Shown: positions 34,701 through 42,856 of the stretch, one piece after another
Layout of the letters: each line of letters starts with the position of its first letter
Position numbering within the stretch: the stretch's first letter is position 1
Assembly (NCBI RefSeq): GCF_910583865.1
Contig: NZ_CAJTYX010000019.1
Span: forward strand, 1-56,118
Direction: 5' to 3'
Length of the DNA stretch: 56,118 bases
From: an uncultured Muribaculum sp.
GTDB taxonomy: Bacteria > Bacteroidota > Bacteroidia > Bacteroidales > Muribaculaceae
The notes under the pieces: model-generated
The model's database searches: none
Seen by the model: the letters and a program-made list of their open reading frames with translations, nothing else
What the model was told of the DNA's origin: nothing
Position numbers and translations under genes: made by a program

Positions 34701-36059
34701 GTAGGCATTCATGCCGTTGGAGGCATCGGGGGTATCGGTGGCGGATGTGGCGGTGATGTCACGTGCTATCACCTTTTCGTCGGGTATGCGCTTCACTGTG
34801 TAGGTGACGGCTTCAGCGTCGATATAGCCTCCGTCGGTCGATTGTGTCACCGGAGTCCACGACACGTTGATTATATCGTCGCTCTTGGTTGCGGTGGGGG
34901 AAGCCGGTGATGCCGGGATGCCGAATCCTATGAACCTGTCGATGTTCGCCTTGGGAGATGCGCCTTTGTCGTTGGAAACGAATATGACGAAGTTGTAGTT
35001 GCCGCGTTCGGCTACTGATACTTCCGCCGACACTGACGCTCCGAATGATGTGCTGCCCGAGGCTGCTTCCTTGCCGTTGCAAAGGATGGTGTAGGTGAGC
35101 TGTCCGGATGCGGAGGTGCCGTCGTAAAGCGTGGTGGGTGCAGTGAAGTCGATTGAGCCGCTGAGCGAACCTCCTTCGAACAATACTTTGGCATCGGTTA
35201 CTTCCGCCGGTGCATCATCCTCGGCTGGAGGTGCGGGAACGTATAATCCCACCACCTGCCTTCCCGAGGTGAAATTCATCAGGCGCGTGGCCTTACCGGT
35301 GGCAAGGTCCACTTCGCAGAGGTATGTGTTGACGCCGTCGGGTCCCACTGTCCAGAACATGCGTCCTGTGCGGGCATCGATGGTGGCCGATCCCGTCACC
35401 AGTGGTAGCTGTCCGGTTTCGCCGATAAGCGAGGTCTCGCCGGTGACGCGGTCGATCTTATGTAGCGACGATGAGTTGACCTTCACCATGGTTCCTTCCA
35501 CCTCCACGTCCGACGATATCGCATAGAGCTGTCCGGATGGAGCGGCGGCAATGGCTATCCAGTTGCCTTCCATTTCTTTGATAGGTGTCACCGTCTCTCC
35601 CGACTTTTCGTAGGTAATGGTGCCGAACACCATGCCGGTGTTTTTCTCGTTGGAGAAGAATCCGTAGATCTTGTCGTCGTAGGGGTTGACGGTAAGGTCG
35701 TATGAAAGGGCGGTTAGCTTGGGATAGTTGGACCAGAGCCTTGAGCCGTCGATTGTGGAGAAAGCGTCGACATATATTATGGGGGAGCCGTACTGGGCGT
35801 TGCAGCGTGTCGTATAATAGACATCGCCGTGGAACACTCCGCTGTAGAATGTGGCATATCCGGGATCGATGGCTATATCCATCTTCCAGGCTCCGGACTC
35901 AACGGTCGGGAGTGTGTATAGTCCCGTAGGTGTTTCATCGATGGAAGAGACAACCAGGCCTTTCATCTGAGGCACTGTCGGTGAAGTATCGGCTGCGACC
36001 GACGGAATAGAGATTCCGGCGACATACAATGCCGCGAACATAGTAACAAGTTTTTTCAT
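31722..36059 (-). CDS. Large secreted multidomain protein with anchor-J/cleaved-adhesin and FN3 domains
   Basis: 1445 residues with a signal peptide (1-23). After a beta-propeller-like N-terminal region (about 45-280) come FN3 domains and two choice-of-anchor-J (cleaved-adhesin, MAM-like) modules. The first is at about 485-630 (PWSENFSSAESIGFFTIID; MDDWLISPPLPLEAGKVYRATF). The other is at about 1140-1300 (DDFESNESWSHYPYGW; TDDWAISPELSGQAQTVSFYARS). An additional related module is near 830-1000. The C-terminus (VAAFASDGRMIH...PGVYIVRASGSVHKILVK) is a classical type-A T9SS-like sorting domain. No protease or glycosidase motif is seen. Adhesion or surface binding is the likely role. Confidence 0.85.
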   Translation of the reverse strand: MKKLVTMFAALYVAGISIPSVAADTSPTVPQMKGLVVSSIDETPTGLYTLPTVESGAWKMDIAIDPGYATFYSGVFHGDVYYTTRCNAQYGSPIIYVDAFSTIDGSRLWSNYPKLTALSYDLTVNPYDDKIYGFFSNEKNTGMVFGTITYEKSGETVTPIKEMEGNWIAIAAAPSGQLYAISSDVEVEGTMVKVNSSSLHKIDRVTGETSLIGETGQLPLVTGSATIDARTGRMFWTVGPDGVNTYLCEVDLATGKATRLMNFTSGRQVVGLYVPAPPAEDDAPAEVTDAKVLFEGGSLSGSIDFTAPTTLYDGTSASGQLTYTILCNGKEAASGSTSFGASVSAEVSVAERGNYNFVIFVSNDKGASPKANIDRFIGFGIPASPASPTATKSDDIINVSWTPVTQSTDGGYIDAEAVTYTVKRIPDEKVIARDITATSATDTPDASNGMNAYSYVVTATNHGLVSENAESNKVVCGTPTIPWSENFSSAESIGFFTIIDANGDGKTWEYYSGTARVKYGSLAMDDWLISPPLPLEAGKVYRATFKARSSNARYPEKIEARWGNGATVADMTGKLVDPVTLSGEYETFGDFIAPTESGIYHVGLHGISDANMFNLEVCEITVESGINAGAPARPEEMTATADPDGEYIATLSVKAPSADMAGNSIDRLDKIEISRGDILVKTFDNPVPGAVLTFDDTLETGGDHTYRAVAFKDGNAGAESTLTVFVGTPLAAAPAGVTISEVSDGEVKVAWDETALSADGKPINPAKVRYNIYDIDSYGPAVAENVSGTSHTFRGVEAGVQKFVQYSVAALTDRGESEKTQTLRIPVGTPYTGFHESYAGGKASTIYSAERINYGNWTPQSDNSDVTSQDGDGGFMAMNGYFAGYCGALSTGKISLAGMSAPCLRFYSYTPDNEGLDLNTLAISVSADGGEWTEVFSKTVTEMGATQGWHEVIVTLNQYAGKTVALRFTATTHDRPYTSTYIDNINVEEMAAVDLEVKSISAPAYVRGAEEFNIDVTVANNGASVASEYEIELYTGESLYDVYYDAPAIEPSASTTVSFKAVLSAVTDAPVEFKAVVRHADDNINENDEATATVRRMPSSLAAPESLTATRADGGIALAWTAPVIPTEPAKALTDDFESNESWSHYPYGWAMRDIDGAPVCGFGEVEIPGITPGKTLASFFTFSATGIFEGNKPLAPYSGKQYLAAFARYDNGTTDDWAISPELSGQAQTVSFYARSYSSSYPERIQVLYSTGSLEPSDFKATELNVETVPATWTRYESALPEGARYFAIRSYATNSFMLMIDDVTYTPMSSYGLTVTGYNVYRDGRLVNDTPLTAPAFTDPVDTPDGHSWMVTAIYGDRESNGSNKATVGTSSIGSPVADNIKVWSENGRIIVSGCASCQVAAFASDGRMIHDAMAREDMVEIPAAPGVYIVRASGSVHKILVK

Positions 36060-36094
36060 AAAATGAAAATGATTGGATTATCGTTTTGGGGCTG

Positions 36095-36126
36095 TAAAGT
36101 TACGAAAAAACAGCTGTTTGCACAAA
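36095..36126 (-). promoter_or_regulatory. Promoter of the 1445-residue protein gene
   Basis: On the minus strand: -33 TTTG (36126-36123), 20 bp, -7 TAACTTTA (36102-36095; one mismatch from TAnnTTTG). The start is expected near 36088. Confidence 0.6.
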
Positions 36127-36155
36127 TTTCCCATGTGTGGCGGAAATCCCGCAAA

Positions 36156-36235
36156 GAGCACACGGAGAGCACAGAGGAAAAATTAGAAAACCTAATTATT
36201 GAAAAGCAACTATTAATCTCCGTGTGCTCTGTGCG
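36156..36235. repeat. Inverted pair of the dispersed repeat, copies 2 and 3
   Basis: GAGCACACGGAG (36156-36167) and CTCCGTGTGCTC (36218-36229) are exact reverse complements. The right arm extends to CTCCGTGTGCTCTGTGCG (36218-36235), identical to 13079-13096. Confidence 0.8.
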
Positions 36236-36262
36236 TTTAAATTTGTGGGGATCCATAAAAAA

Positions 36263-36420
36263 GGAGGGTGTGTCATAATGGCTCATCTGGGTAGTCGCTA
36301 TCGACATTCGGCTTCGGTCACGTAGGGAACTACGCTCCCATCAGCCTCAGTCTCAGCTCCTACCATCTGAGGCCATTCTCTGCAAAGCAGAGCGCTTCGC
36401 GATGACTGACAACACCCTCC
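36263..36420. mobile_element. MITE-like element, about 158 bp, with inverted ends
   Basis: The left end GGAGGGTGTGTCA and right end TGACAACACCCTCC are inverted copies with a 1-nt difference. The inside is non-coding and full of short dyads, such as CTCTGC-AAA-GCAGAG (36378-36392) and GTAG-GGAA-CTAC. No transposase is encoded, so it would need help in trans. It could instead be a transcribed structured RNA. Confidence 0.5.
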
Positions 36421-36431
36421 CGTCCGGACAC

Positions 36432-36465
36432 AAAAAAGGCGGTATGCCGAATTTCGACACACCGC
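36432..36465 (-). terminator. Terminator of the 469-residue protein gene
   Basis: GCGGTaTGcCGAA pairs with TTCGaCAcACCGC (two mismatches). T6 follows on the minus strand (36437-36432). The sequence is a diverged copy of the hairpins at 31644 and 42788. Confidence 0.75.
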
Positions 36466-36516
36466 TCTGGGATTACGAATTGCAGGGCTGCTCACGCAGC
36501 CGTTTTTATGAAATGA

Positions 36517-37926
36517 TTATTTGAGTACTTTCTTGCCGTTGATGATGATGAGGCCTTTGGCTACCTCGGGATCGACGGGGATGCCCTGGAGATTGTAGGC
36601 CTTGACGGGAGCGTCGTTGGCCTCTGCCTCGATTGCGTCGATTGCGCTGGTGTCGCCGAAGTCATCGCCGATGCCGAAGCTCATGTAGAGCACGTTGGCG
36701 GTGTACTTGTTGGCTACAGGTTCGGTGAACTTCATGGTCATGAGCTTCTTGCCTTCGGTGAGCTTGATGCCGTCGACCTTGTTGGTGACGAACTTCTGCC
36801 AGTTGCCGGTCTTTTCGGCTGCGATATTGAAGTTGGCTTCGGGAGCTACGGTCGGGTCGGCATCATATGCACCCTTGTCGTAGATATTGAATTCTATGTT
36901 GGCCTTCTCCTGCTTTGTGGCTGTCGGGCACACGAGGGTGTATTCACCGGCCTTGGTGGCGTTGAGGATGAACTGCTCGGTCTTGTTTGCCGTGTAGTTG
37001 CAGAGGTATGGCACAATTGCGCCTTCAAGATACGATGCTCCGTCGAGCGACACAGCCTTTTCCTCTTCCTTCACACCGCCGATTTTCTTTGTGGCGAGGT
37101 TGACGGTGCCGGGGATGTTGTTTACAGAGCTGATTGCCTCGAAGTTGGCGATCATGGATACGTTGTCGATGATCTCGAAGGAGTAGGGGTTCGTGGCAAA
37201 TATCTCCTCGGTGTCCTCGTTGGTGAAGTCGACAAATTTATATGTTATCTCGTCGGAGCCGGATGCCGGGGTGGCGGTAAGTGTGATAGTTGTGCCTTCG
37301 AGATAGTTGTTGGCGGCGGGAGAAGCTTTTACGGAGCCTGCGCCTTCAGGATATACGCTGGTGTAGAGCGAGTAGTAGGTGATCTGCTCCTTTGCTTCGA
37401 ACCAGAGGTTGGCAACGTTGGCTGTCTCGTGGCCGTTGTCGTGGTGGAAAGTCATGCGGAGAGTGTATTCGCCGGGAGCAAGATCCTCGTCGAAGAACGC
37501 CATAGCGTCTAAGAGTGCATTCCAGTTGCTCTTCTCATTGGAGAGGTATATGGGGGCGAGCGAGAATTCGAGGTCATCACCGTTGTAAAGCTCGAAAACG
37601 AGGTTTGCACCGTCAGTCTTTACTGCATATTGGAAATGGAGTATGTACTGCGATTCGCGAGTATTGTTGATCTTGAAGTCAAGGTAGTCACCTTCGTAGA
37701 AGTTGGCTGTCTGGGGCACGATCTCCTGCTGCTGTTCCCATGCATAACGGTTCTGGTCGATCATGGCTTCCTTTAGGCCTTCGTCGGTACTGCGTGGATA
37801 TACCATGTTGATTTTGGTGTAGCCGTCCTTCATCTTGAGGGGCTTTGTGTCGATGTCCTGCACGGTCTGGGCTGATGCCAGACCCACGGTCAGGAGGGCT
37901 GCTGAAAGAAGTAAAGTTTTCTTCAT
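36517..37926 (-). CDS. Secreted protein with InlB-B-like repeat domain, function unknown
   Basis: 469 residues with a signal peptide (1-19, MKKTLLLSAALLTVGLASAQ). A beta-rich region follows (about 70-190), then a bacterial-repeat domain of the InlB B-repeat type (about 193-265, YPEGAGSVKASPAANNYLEG; TTITLTATP; VSMIANFE), and another beta-rich region (about 275-430). The end VKAYNLQGIPV...KGLIIINGKKVLK is a variant of the tail seen in its neighbours. I do not recognise the function. It probably binds something at the surface. Confidence 0.8.
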   Translation of the reverse strand: MKKTLLLSAALLTVGLASAQTVQDIDTKPLKMKDGYTKINMVYPRSTDEGLKEAMIDQNRYAWEQQQEIVPQTANFYEGDYLDFKINNTRESQYILHFQYAVKTDGANLVFELYNGDDLEFSLAPIYLSNEKSNWNALLDAMAFFDEDLAPGEYTLRMTFHHDNGHETANVANLWFEAKEQITYYSLYTSVYPEGAGSVKASPAANNYLEGTTITLTATPASGSDEITYKFVDFTNEDTEEIFATNPYSFEIIDNVSMIANFEAISSVNNIPGTVNLATKKIGGVKEEEKAVSLDGASYLEGAIVPYLCNYTANKTEQFILNATKAGEYTLVCPTATKQEKANIEFNIYDKGAYDADPTVAPEANFNIAAEKTGNWQKFVTNKVDGIKLTEGKKLMTMKFTEPVANKYTANVLYMSFGIGDDFGDTSAIDAIEAEANDAPVKAYNLQGIPVDPEVAKGLIIINGKKVLK

Positions 37927-38147
37927 GATAATTGGTTGTGGTTGTTTTTTATTTGGATTGCTGTGGTTGGATTGGCGACAGATGCCGCTCGATGGGCTTT
38001 CTGCCGTCGTGGTTGGAATCTGATTCCGACCGCTAAGTTAGATGGAGAGACTGCGGTAATGGGGTGAATTTTTATCGCAAGAGGGGTGATAATGTGGTTT
38101 CGTGCTATATAACATAAAATGAAATTGTCTTAGGGCCTTTGAGGGAT

Positions 38148-38181
38148 AAAAAAACTCCACCCTGCATCGCGCGGAGTGGAG
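38148..38181 (-). terminator. Terminator for the pectate lyase operon
   Basis: CTCCAC (38155-38160) pairs with GTGGAG (38176-38181). T7 follows on the minus strand (38154-38148). It is about 220 bp past the last stop (38402). The loop CTGCATCGCGC recurs in the PUL 2 terminator. Confidence 0.65.
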
Positions 38182-38344
38182 ACTGATAGGTTGCGTTTTC
38201 TTGTCTATGGATATTTGAAATGTCTGTGAATATAGAATTATATGGATTGAAAAGTTGCAGCCTATGAATGATAACTTAACCCAATTGAATATTTAACTGA
38301 AAACAATCTTTTGTACCTGTGTCAGTGTGGGGGAGAGACGGAGT

Positions 38345-38381
38345 GGCGGCGGATGTACCGGGGGGTACATTCCTATGTTGG
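38345..38381. repeat. Diverged half copy of the REP-like dyad
   Basis: GGCGGCGGATGTACC-GGGG-GGTACATTCCTATG matches one arm of the element at 14833-14920 with compensatory changes that keep a hairpin (ATGTACC/GGTACAT). Confidence 0.6.
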
Positions 38382-38401
38382 ATGCCGGACCCGCTGTAAT
38401 T

Positions 38402-40474
38402 TTATCGTATGAGGATTTTGCGGCCTTGGTGGATATAGAGCCCGGGACGGGTGGGGCGCTTTTCGAGGCGATGGCCCTGGAGGGTGTACCATGCGCGGTC
38501 GGAGGTAGACTTTTTGTCGGAGAGGATACTGTCGATTCCGGAGGAGGGGTTGGAGGTGTAGAGGGTGATGCTCACGCAGGGGCGGTTGTTGCCTGTGAAG
38601 CTGAATGTCATCGATTCTTTGGCGGGAGCGGTGAGTGTTACCTCGAACGAGTCGGGATTGTCGGTCGACGAGTTTTTGCGGATCACGTAGGTGTCGGCAG
38701 CGACATCAGTGCCGTTGACGGTCGAGAGCGATGTGTCGCCATATTTGTCGGATGTATAGTAGGTGCACCCCTCGAACTTTACGCGGCTGACGGCGGCATA
38801 GGGAGGGAGTGTGATTGTATGGGTCACGTTTTCGTTCATGCGTATGAAATCGCCCTTTGTGCCGTAGGTTTTGCCGTCGGTATTGGAGAGGGACATGCCG
38901 TTGCCGAAGTTCCAGGTCGAGCCTTCGCGTGTGGCCTTGCATATGGTGTAGCTCTCGGCCACGGGATCGGAGTATATCAGTGCTCCTTCGGGTGTTCCAC
39001 CCTCGTTCTGTGCTTCGGTGATGTGCTCCACGAGCGAGTTGAGATATACTTCGAGCATTGTGTAGCGCTCTTCTGTGAGGGTGAGCGCGTCGGCCGGGTT
39101 GTTGGGGTTCAGTCCATGTTCTGTCTCCCAGGCGTCGGGTATGCCGTCACCGTCGGTATCGACCGGGGCTGTTGCCGATTCGAGCGCGGGCCATGCCGAC
39201 CATCCTCCGTCAGCGCCGGCAGGCCGGTTGTCCTCCTGGCTGTTGATGAATCCTTTGCCGAGCCCCGATCCGGTATGTGTGGCCTTCCCTTCGCGTGCGT
39301 CGGTGACAATCATGTCGTCATGCTCGTCGCGGCTGAGCGATGCGCCGGCGTAGTCGAGCACGCGTGCGTAGGCATCCGCTGCGGAGTGGGTGGTAGTAGT
39401 TATGAAATCGACAGGTTCGGTGCGCTTCAGGGCGTCGTCGCCCGGATATGTGCCGTCGGTGGCCGATGCGGACTTGTCGATCTGGTTGAGGAATCCGTTT
39501 TTCCAGTTGTCGGCGGTCACGTCGGAGTATTTTGTATTGACGTTCCCCTCGACGAAGTATGTGCCCCAGAGGTGGAGGGCCGGCGTGTAGGCGGGATAGG
39601 TGGTGCAGTAGCTGTTGGTGCGTACTCCCACGCCTGCTATGCGGCGTCCCTTGGTGCCTGTAGGTGAGCCGGGGCCGGGCTTGTAGTAGTTGTTGACGAT
39701 GTTTACGTTCATCCCCTCGCCTCCGTAGCATCCGTTGCCGCCGAAGTTGTAGATGACGTTGTTGCGCATGTCCATGCGCTCGTCAAGCTGTGTGGTGGGG
39801 CGCGGGCCGAGGCGCGGTGTGCGCGACGTGTGGTGCGCGATCAGGTTGTGGTGGAATGATGCTCCCGAGCCGCCCCAGTTGCCTCCGTAGCCGTGCGCAC
39901 CCTTGGAGTGGCCGGAGTTGACGAGGCTCTGGTCTATTATGCTCCACTGGAGGGTGGTGTTGGAGTTGCCAAGGATGGAGCAGCATTCGTCGATGCTCCA
40001 CGACACGGAGCAGTGGTCGATGATCACGTCTTGGGTGTCCATCACCGATAGGCCGTCCCATCCGTCGGCACCGTTGGCGGTGACGTTCTTGTTGCCGAGG
40101 CGGAAACGCATGTAGCGGACGATGCAGTTGCCGGCCACACTCACGGGGTAGTCGGCGAGACAGATTCCGTCGCCGGGGGCGGTCTGTCCGGCCAGGGTGG
40201 TGTTGGATGATATGGTGAGTGCCGAGTTGAGGTGGATTGTCCCCGACACGTCGAACACGATTGTGCGCGGGCCGGCCTGCTTCAGCGCCCAACGGAGTGT
40301 GCCTTTCACTTCGGAGTCGTCGAGGCGGGTGACATGGTAGACGTTGCCGCCACGGCCGCCTGTGGTGTAGCGTCCGAAGCCTTCCGCGCCGGGGAATGCC
40401 GGAGTCTTTTCCGGCGTGTCGGCTGCGGCTGCCATCAGTGGCAGTGCGAGGAGTAGGATGAGGAAGTATTTCAT
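38402..40474 (-). CDS. Secreted polysaccharide lyase family 1 (pectate lyase)
   Basis: 690 residues with a signal peptide (1-17). The lyase domain (about 25-400) starts TPAFPGAEGFGRYTTGGRGG and carries the beta-helix core with VIIDHCSVSWSIDE and HHNLIAHHTSRTPRLGPR, whose conserved Asp/His/Arg fit the PL1 calcium and catalytic site. A calcium-type stretch DTDGDGIPDAWETEHGLNP follows (about 450-470). A further beta domain is at about 500-640. The tail WYTLQGHRL...GLYIHQGRKILIR ends the protein. It should cleave de-esterified homogalacturonan by beta-elimination. It is 4 bp downstream of a paralogue. Confidence 0.92.
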   Translation of the reverse strand: MKYFLILLLALPLMAAAADTPEKTPAFPGAEGFGRYTTGGRGGNVYHVTRLDDSEVKGTLRWALKQAGPRTIVFDVSGTIHLNSALTISSNTTLAGQTAPGDGICLADYPVSVAGNCIVRYMRFRLGNKNVTANGADGWDGLSVMDTQDVIIDHCSVSWSIDECCSILGNSNTTLQWSIIDQSLVNSGHSKGAHGYGGNWGGSGASFHHNLIAHHTSRTPRLGPRPTTQLDERMDMRNNVIYNFGGNGCYGGEGMNVNIVNNYYKPGPGSPTGTKGRRIAGVGVRTNSYCTTYPAYTPALHLWGTYFVEGNVNTKYSDVTADNWKNGFLNQIDKSASATDGTYPGDDALKRTEPVDFITTTTHSAADAYARVLDYAGASLSRDEHDDMIVTDAREGKATHTGSGLGKGFINSQEDNRPAGADGGWSAWPALESATAPVDTDGDGIPDAWETEHGLNPNNPADALTLTEERYTMLEVYLNSLVEHITEAQNEGGTPEGALIYSDPVAESYTICKATREGSTWNFGNGMSLSNTDGKTYGTKGDFIRMNENVTHTITLPPYAAVSRVKFEGCTYYTSDKYGDTSLSTVNGTDVAADTYVIRKNSSTDNPDSFEVTLTAPAKESMTFSFTGNNRPCVSITLYTSNPSSGIDSILSDKKSTSDRAWYTLQGHRLEKRPTRPGLYIHQGRKILIR

Positions 40475-40478
40475 GACC

Positions 40479-42587
40479 TTATCGTATTATTATTTTCTTG
40501 CCTTGGTGGATGTACAGCCCCGGCGCCGCAGGCTCGGCGGGGAGGCGGTGTCCCTGTATGGTGTACCATGCCGTGTCGGCGGAGAATCCTTCGGTGTGGC
40601 CGTCGGCGGGGATGGCCGTGATTTCATCGATTCCTGAGGTGGAGGGGTTGGAGGTGTAGAGGGTTATGCGCACGCATGGATTGTTGCCCTCCCATGTCAT
40701 GGTCAGTTCGCCTGATGCCGGATTGTCGAGGGTGACTTCGAACGACGCGGGGATGGTTGACGTGTCGGAGTTCTTGGAGATTGCATACGTGCCGACGGGA
40801 TATGTCGTGCCGTTCAGCTCCACAAGCGATGCGTCGGTGTATGTGTCGGAGCCGTAGTGGGTGAATCCTTCGAAACGCACGCGGTCGACCATGGCGCGGT
40901 CGGGGAGTGTGACGGTGTGGCGTGTTTTGCGCGGCAGTCGTATGTAGTCGCCCTTCGTGCCGTAGCTCTTTCCCGTGGCGTTTGAGAGTGTGATGCCATG
41001 GCCGAACTGCCATGTGGAGGGGAGGCGCGTCGATGTGGCTATTGTATAGGAGGGGAGTATGTCGGGCAGGTATTCCAGCGCTCCGTCGGCGTGGCCGCCG
41101 GCGTTCTGCGCCCGGGTGATATGGTCGACGAGCGAGTTGATGTAGACCTCCACCATCGTGTAGCCCTCGGCGTCGGTGAGTAGCGCGTCGGTCGGGTCGG
41201 CGGGGTCGAGTCCGTGGGCCAGTTCCCAGTCGTCGGGCATTCCGTCGCGGTCGGTGTCGAGCGGGGCGGCAGTTGATTTCAGCACGGGCCACGGGCTCCA
41301 GTTGTCGGGTGCGTCGGCGGGGCGGTTGTCGTATGGCGAGTCGATTATGCCCTTTGCGTTGCCCGAGCCTTTCCCGGTGAATGTGGCTGTGCCCTCGCGC
41401 ACGTCAGCCACCATTAGGGCGTCGTGGGAGTCGCGGCTGAGCGACGCTCCGGCGTAGTCGAGCACGCGGAGATAGGAGTCGGCTGCGGAGTGGGTGGTGA
41501 CGTGGTAGTATTTCATCGGCTCGGTAAGGCGCATGCGGCTCTCGTCGAGGTTGTATTCGGCCGGATTGTTGCGGTACGTTTCGGAAATCTGCTGCCATAT
41601 TCCGAGACCCCAGTTGTCAGCGTCGACCGCCGGGTGGCGCGGGTTGACGTTCCCTTCGACGAACAGGCGCGCCCATACGTGGTACATCGGGTTACCCTCC
41701 TGCTCGTTGACACCTACGCCGCATATGCGTCTCTGGTAGCCAACGGCACGCGAGGCTATGGTGCCCGGGCCGGGCTTGTAGTAGTTGTTTACGATGTTGG
41801 CGTTCATGTTCTCCGCGCCGTAGCATCCCTGCCCGCTCCAGTTGTACATCACGTTGCACCGGAAGTCGGTGGTGTCGCGCGGGCCTGTCGCCGGGCGCTC
41901 GCCCAGGCGCGGGCATCGCGAGTCGTGGTGCACGAGCAGGTTGTGGTGGTATGAAGCGCCCTCGCCGCCCATCATGGCGCCGTAGCCGTGGGTCTTTTTG
42001 GAGTGGCCGCCGTAGCGCAGGCTCTGAGATATGACGCACCATTGTACGGTGGTGAAACGGTTGCCGTAAACAGAGCAGCACTCATCGACGCTCCACGATA
42101 TGGAGCAATGGTCTATGATTATCAGTTTACCGTCGACCGCGCCGAGCCCGTCAGGCTCGAAACCGTCGCCCTCGGCCTCTGCCATGCGGTTGCCGGGGCG
42201 GAAGCGCATGTAGCGCACGATGACGTTGGGGCATGCGATGGTCACCGGATAGTCGGCCACGCAGATTCCGTCGCCGGGGGCTGTCTGGCCGGCGAGGGTA
42301 AGGTTGCCGGAGGCGATCTTGAGGTCGCTGTTGAGATATATGGTGCCCGACACGTCGAAAACCACTATGCGCGGGCCTGTCTGTTCGCATGCCCATCGCA
42401 GGGAGCCGTAGCCCGAGTCATTGAGGTTGGTGACATGGAGCACCCGTCCTCCCCTGCCGCCAGTGACGTAGCGTCCCCATCCCTCGGCTCCGGGGAATGC
42501 GGGCGTGCGCTCAATGCGCTCCTGAGCCGTAGCGGCGATGGAGACGATGGCGAGCAGTAGCGATGTGAAGAGGGTTCGGGTTTTCAT
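40479..42587 (-). CDS. Secreted polysaccharide lyase family 1 (pectate lyase), paralogue
   Basis: 702 residues from ATG 42587, chosen because MKTRTLFTSLLLAIVSIAATAQ is a clean signal peptide. The longer start at 42611 adds 8 residues. The layout equals that of the downstream gene: TPAFPGAEGWGRYVTGGRGG, IIIDHCSISWSVDECCS, HHNLLVHHDSRCPRLGERP, DTDRDGMPDDWELAHGLDP, a beta domain, and the tail WYTIQGHRL...GLYIHQGKKIIIR. The pair arose by tandem duplication and has since diverged. Together with the CE8 gene upstream it forms a pectin-degrading set. Confidence 0.92.
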   Translation of the reverse strand: MKTRTLFTSLLLAIVSIAATAQERIERTPAFPGAEGWGRYVTGGRGGRVLHVTNLNDSGYGSLRWACEQTGPRIVVFDVSGTIYLNSDLKIASGNLTLAGQTAPGDGICVADYPVTIACPNVIVRYMRFRPGNRMAEAEGDGFEPDGLGAVDGKLIIIDHCSISWSVDECCSVYGNRFTTVQWCVISQSLRYGGHSKKTHGYGAMMGGEGASYHHNLLVHHDSRCPRLGERPATGPRDTTDFRCNVMYNWSGQGCYGAENMNANIVNNYYKPGPGTIASRAVGYQRRICGVGVNEQEGNPMYHVWARLFVEGNVNPRHPAVDADNWGLGIWQQISETYRNNPAEYNLDESRMRLTEPMKYYHVTTHSAADSYLRVLDYAGASLSRDSHDALMVADVREGTATFTGKGSGNAKGIIDSPYDNRPADAPDNWSPWPVLKSTAAPLDTDRDGMPDDWELAHGLDPADPTDALLTDAEGYTMVEVYINSLVDHITRAQNAGGHADGALEYLPDILPSYTIATSTRLPSTWQFGHGITLSNATGKSYGTKGDYIRLPRKTRHTVTLPDRAMVDRVRFEGFTHYGSDTYTDASLVELNGTTYPVGTYAISKNSDTSTIPASFEVTLDNPASGELTMTWEGNNPCVRITLYTSNPSTSGIDEITAIPADGHTEGFSADTAWYTIQGHRLPAEPAAPGLYIHQGKKIIIR

Positions 42588-42608
42588 GACATCGTAGATT
42601 GGTCGATG

Positions 42609-42616
42609 CAAAATTA
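42609..42616 (-). promoter_or_regulatory. -7 element of the pectate lyase operon
   Basis: TAATTTTG on the minus strand, followed by CATCG. The start near 42602 leaves a leader of about 15 nt. No -33 element is recognised. Confidence 0.45.
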
Positions 42617-42710
42617 ATCAACGTGCTATGGTGGAGAGGGTGAAAATTTGCCGAAATATGGAGGAATCGGTGGATTTCCACCATGAATGGCTGGCGGAGC
42701 GGCGGAGCTG

Positions 42711-42782
42711 GTCGGGTCAGTCGGAGTAAGTCGGGTTGGTCAGACAGGTCGGACGGGTCTGACTCGTCTGACTTGTCCGACA
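42711..42782. repeat. 9-bp periodic array of GTCNGAC units, copy 2
   Basis: About eight units (TCGGGT, TCGGAG, TCGGGT, TCAGAC, TCGGAC, TCTGAC, TCTGAC, TCCGAC) are spaced almost exactly 9 bp apart. Conservation is best next to the terminator at 42788. It resembles 31543-31590. Confidence 0.85.
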
Positions 42783-42818
42783 AAAACGGCGGTGTGCCGA
42801 ATTTTTCGACACACCGCC
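42782..42818 (-). terminator. Terminator of the CE8 gene
   Basis: GGCGGTGTGCCGAA (42788-42801) pairs with TTCGACACACCGCC (42805-42818), one mismatch. T5 follows on the minus strand (42786-42782). Confidence 0.85.
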
Positions 42819-42856
42819 AAAGCTTGGATTTTACCTATGGGGGTTGTTGGATTATT

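Larger units (their letters stand above)
37927..38401. other. Intergenic region, 475 bp
   Basis: It holds a weak minus -7 element TAACTTAG (38040-38033) for the 469-residue protein gene, a minus-strand terminator (38148-38181) and a REP-like half copy (38345-38381). No open reading frame here looks real. Confidence 0.6.

Noticed and set aside
38327..39667. A 446-codon frame opposite the first PL1 gene
   Set aside because: Cys/Gly/Val-rich shadow of the lyase coding strand without homology.
42511..42783. A Ser-Asp-rich peptide (SDKSDESDPSDLSD) encoded by the 9-bp array
   Set aside because: It is the automatic translation of a 9-bp DNA period and overlaps the start of the PL1 gene. The nucleotide repeat is the better explanation.
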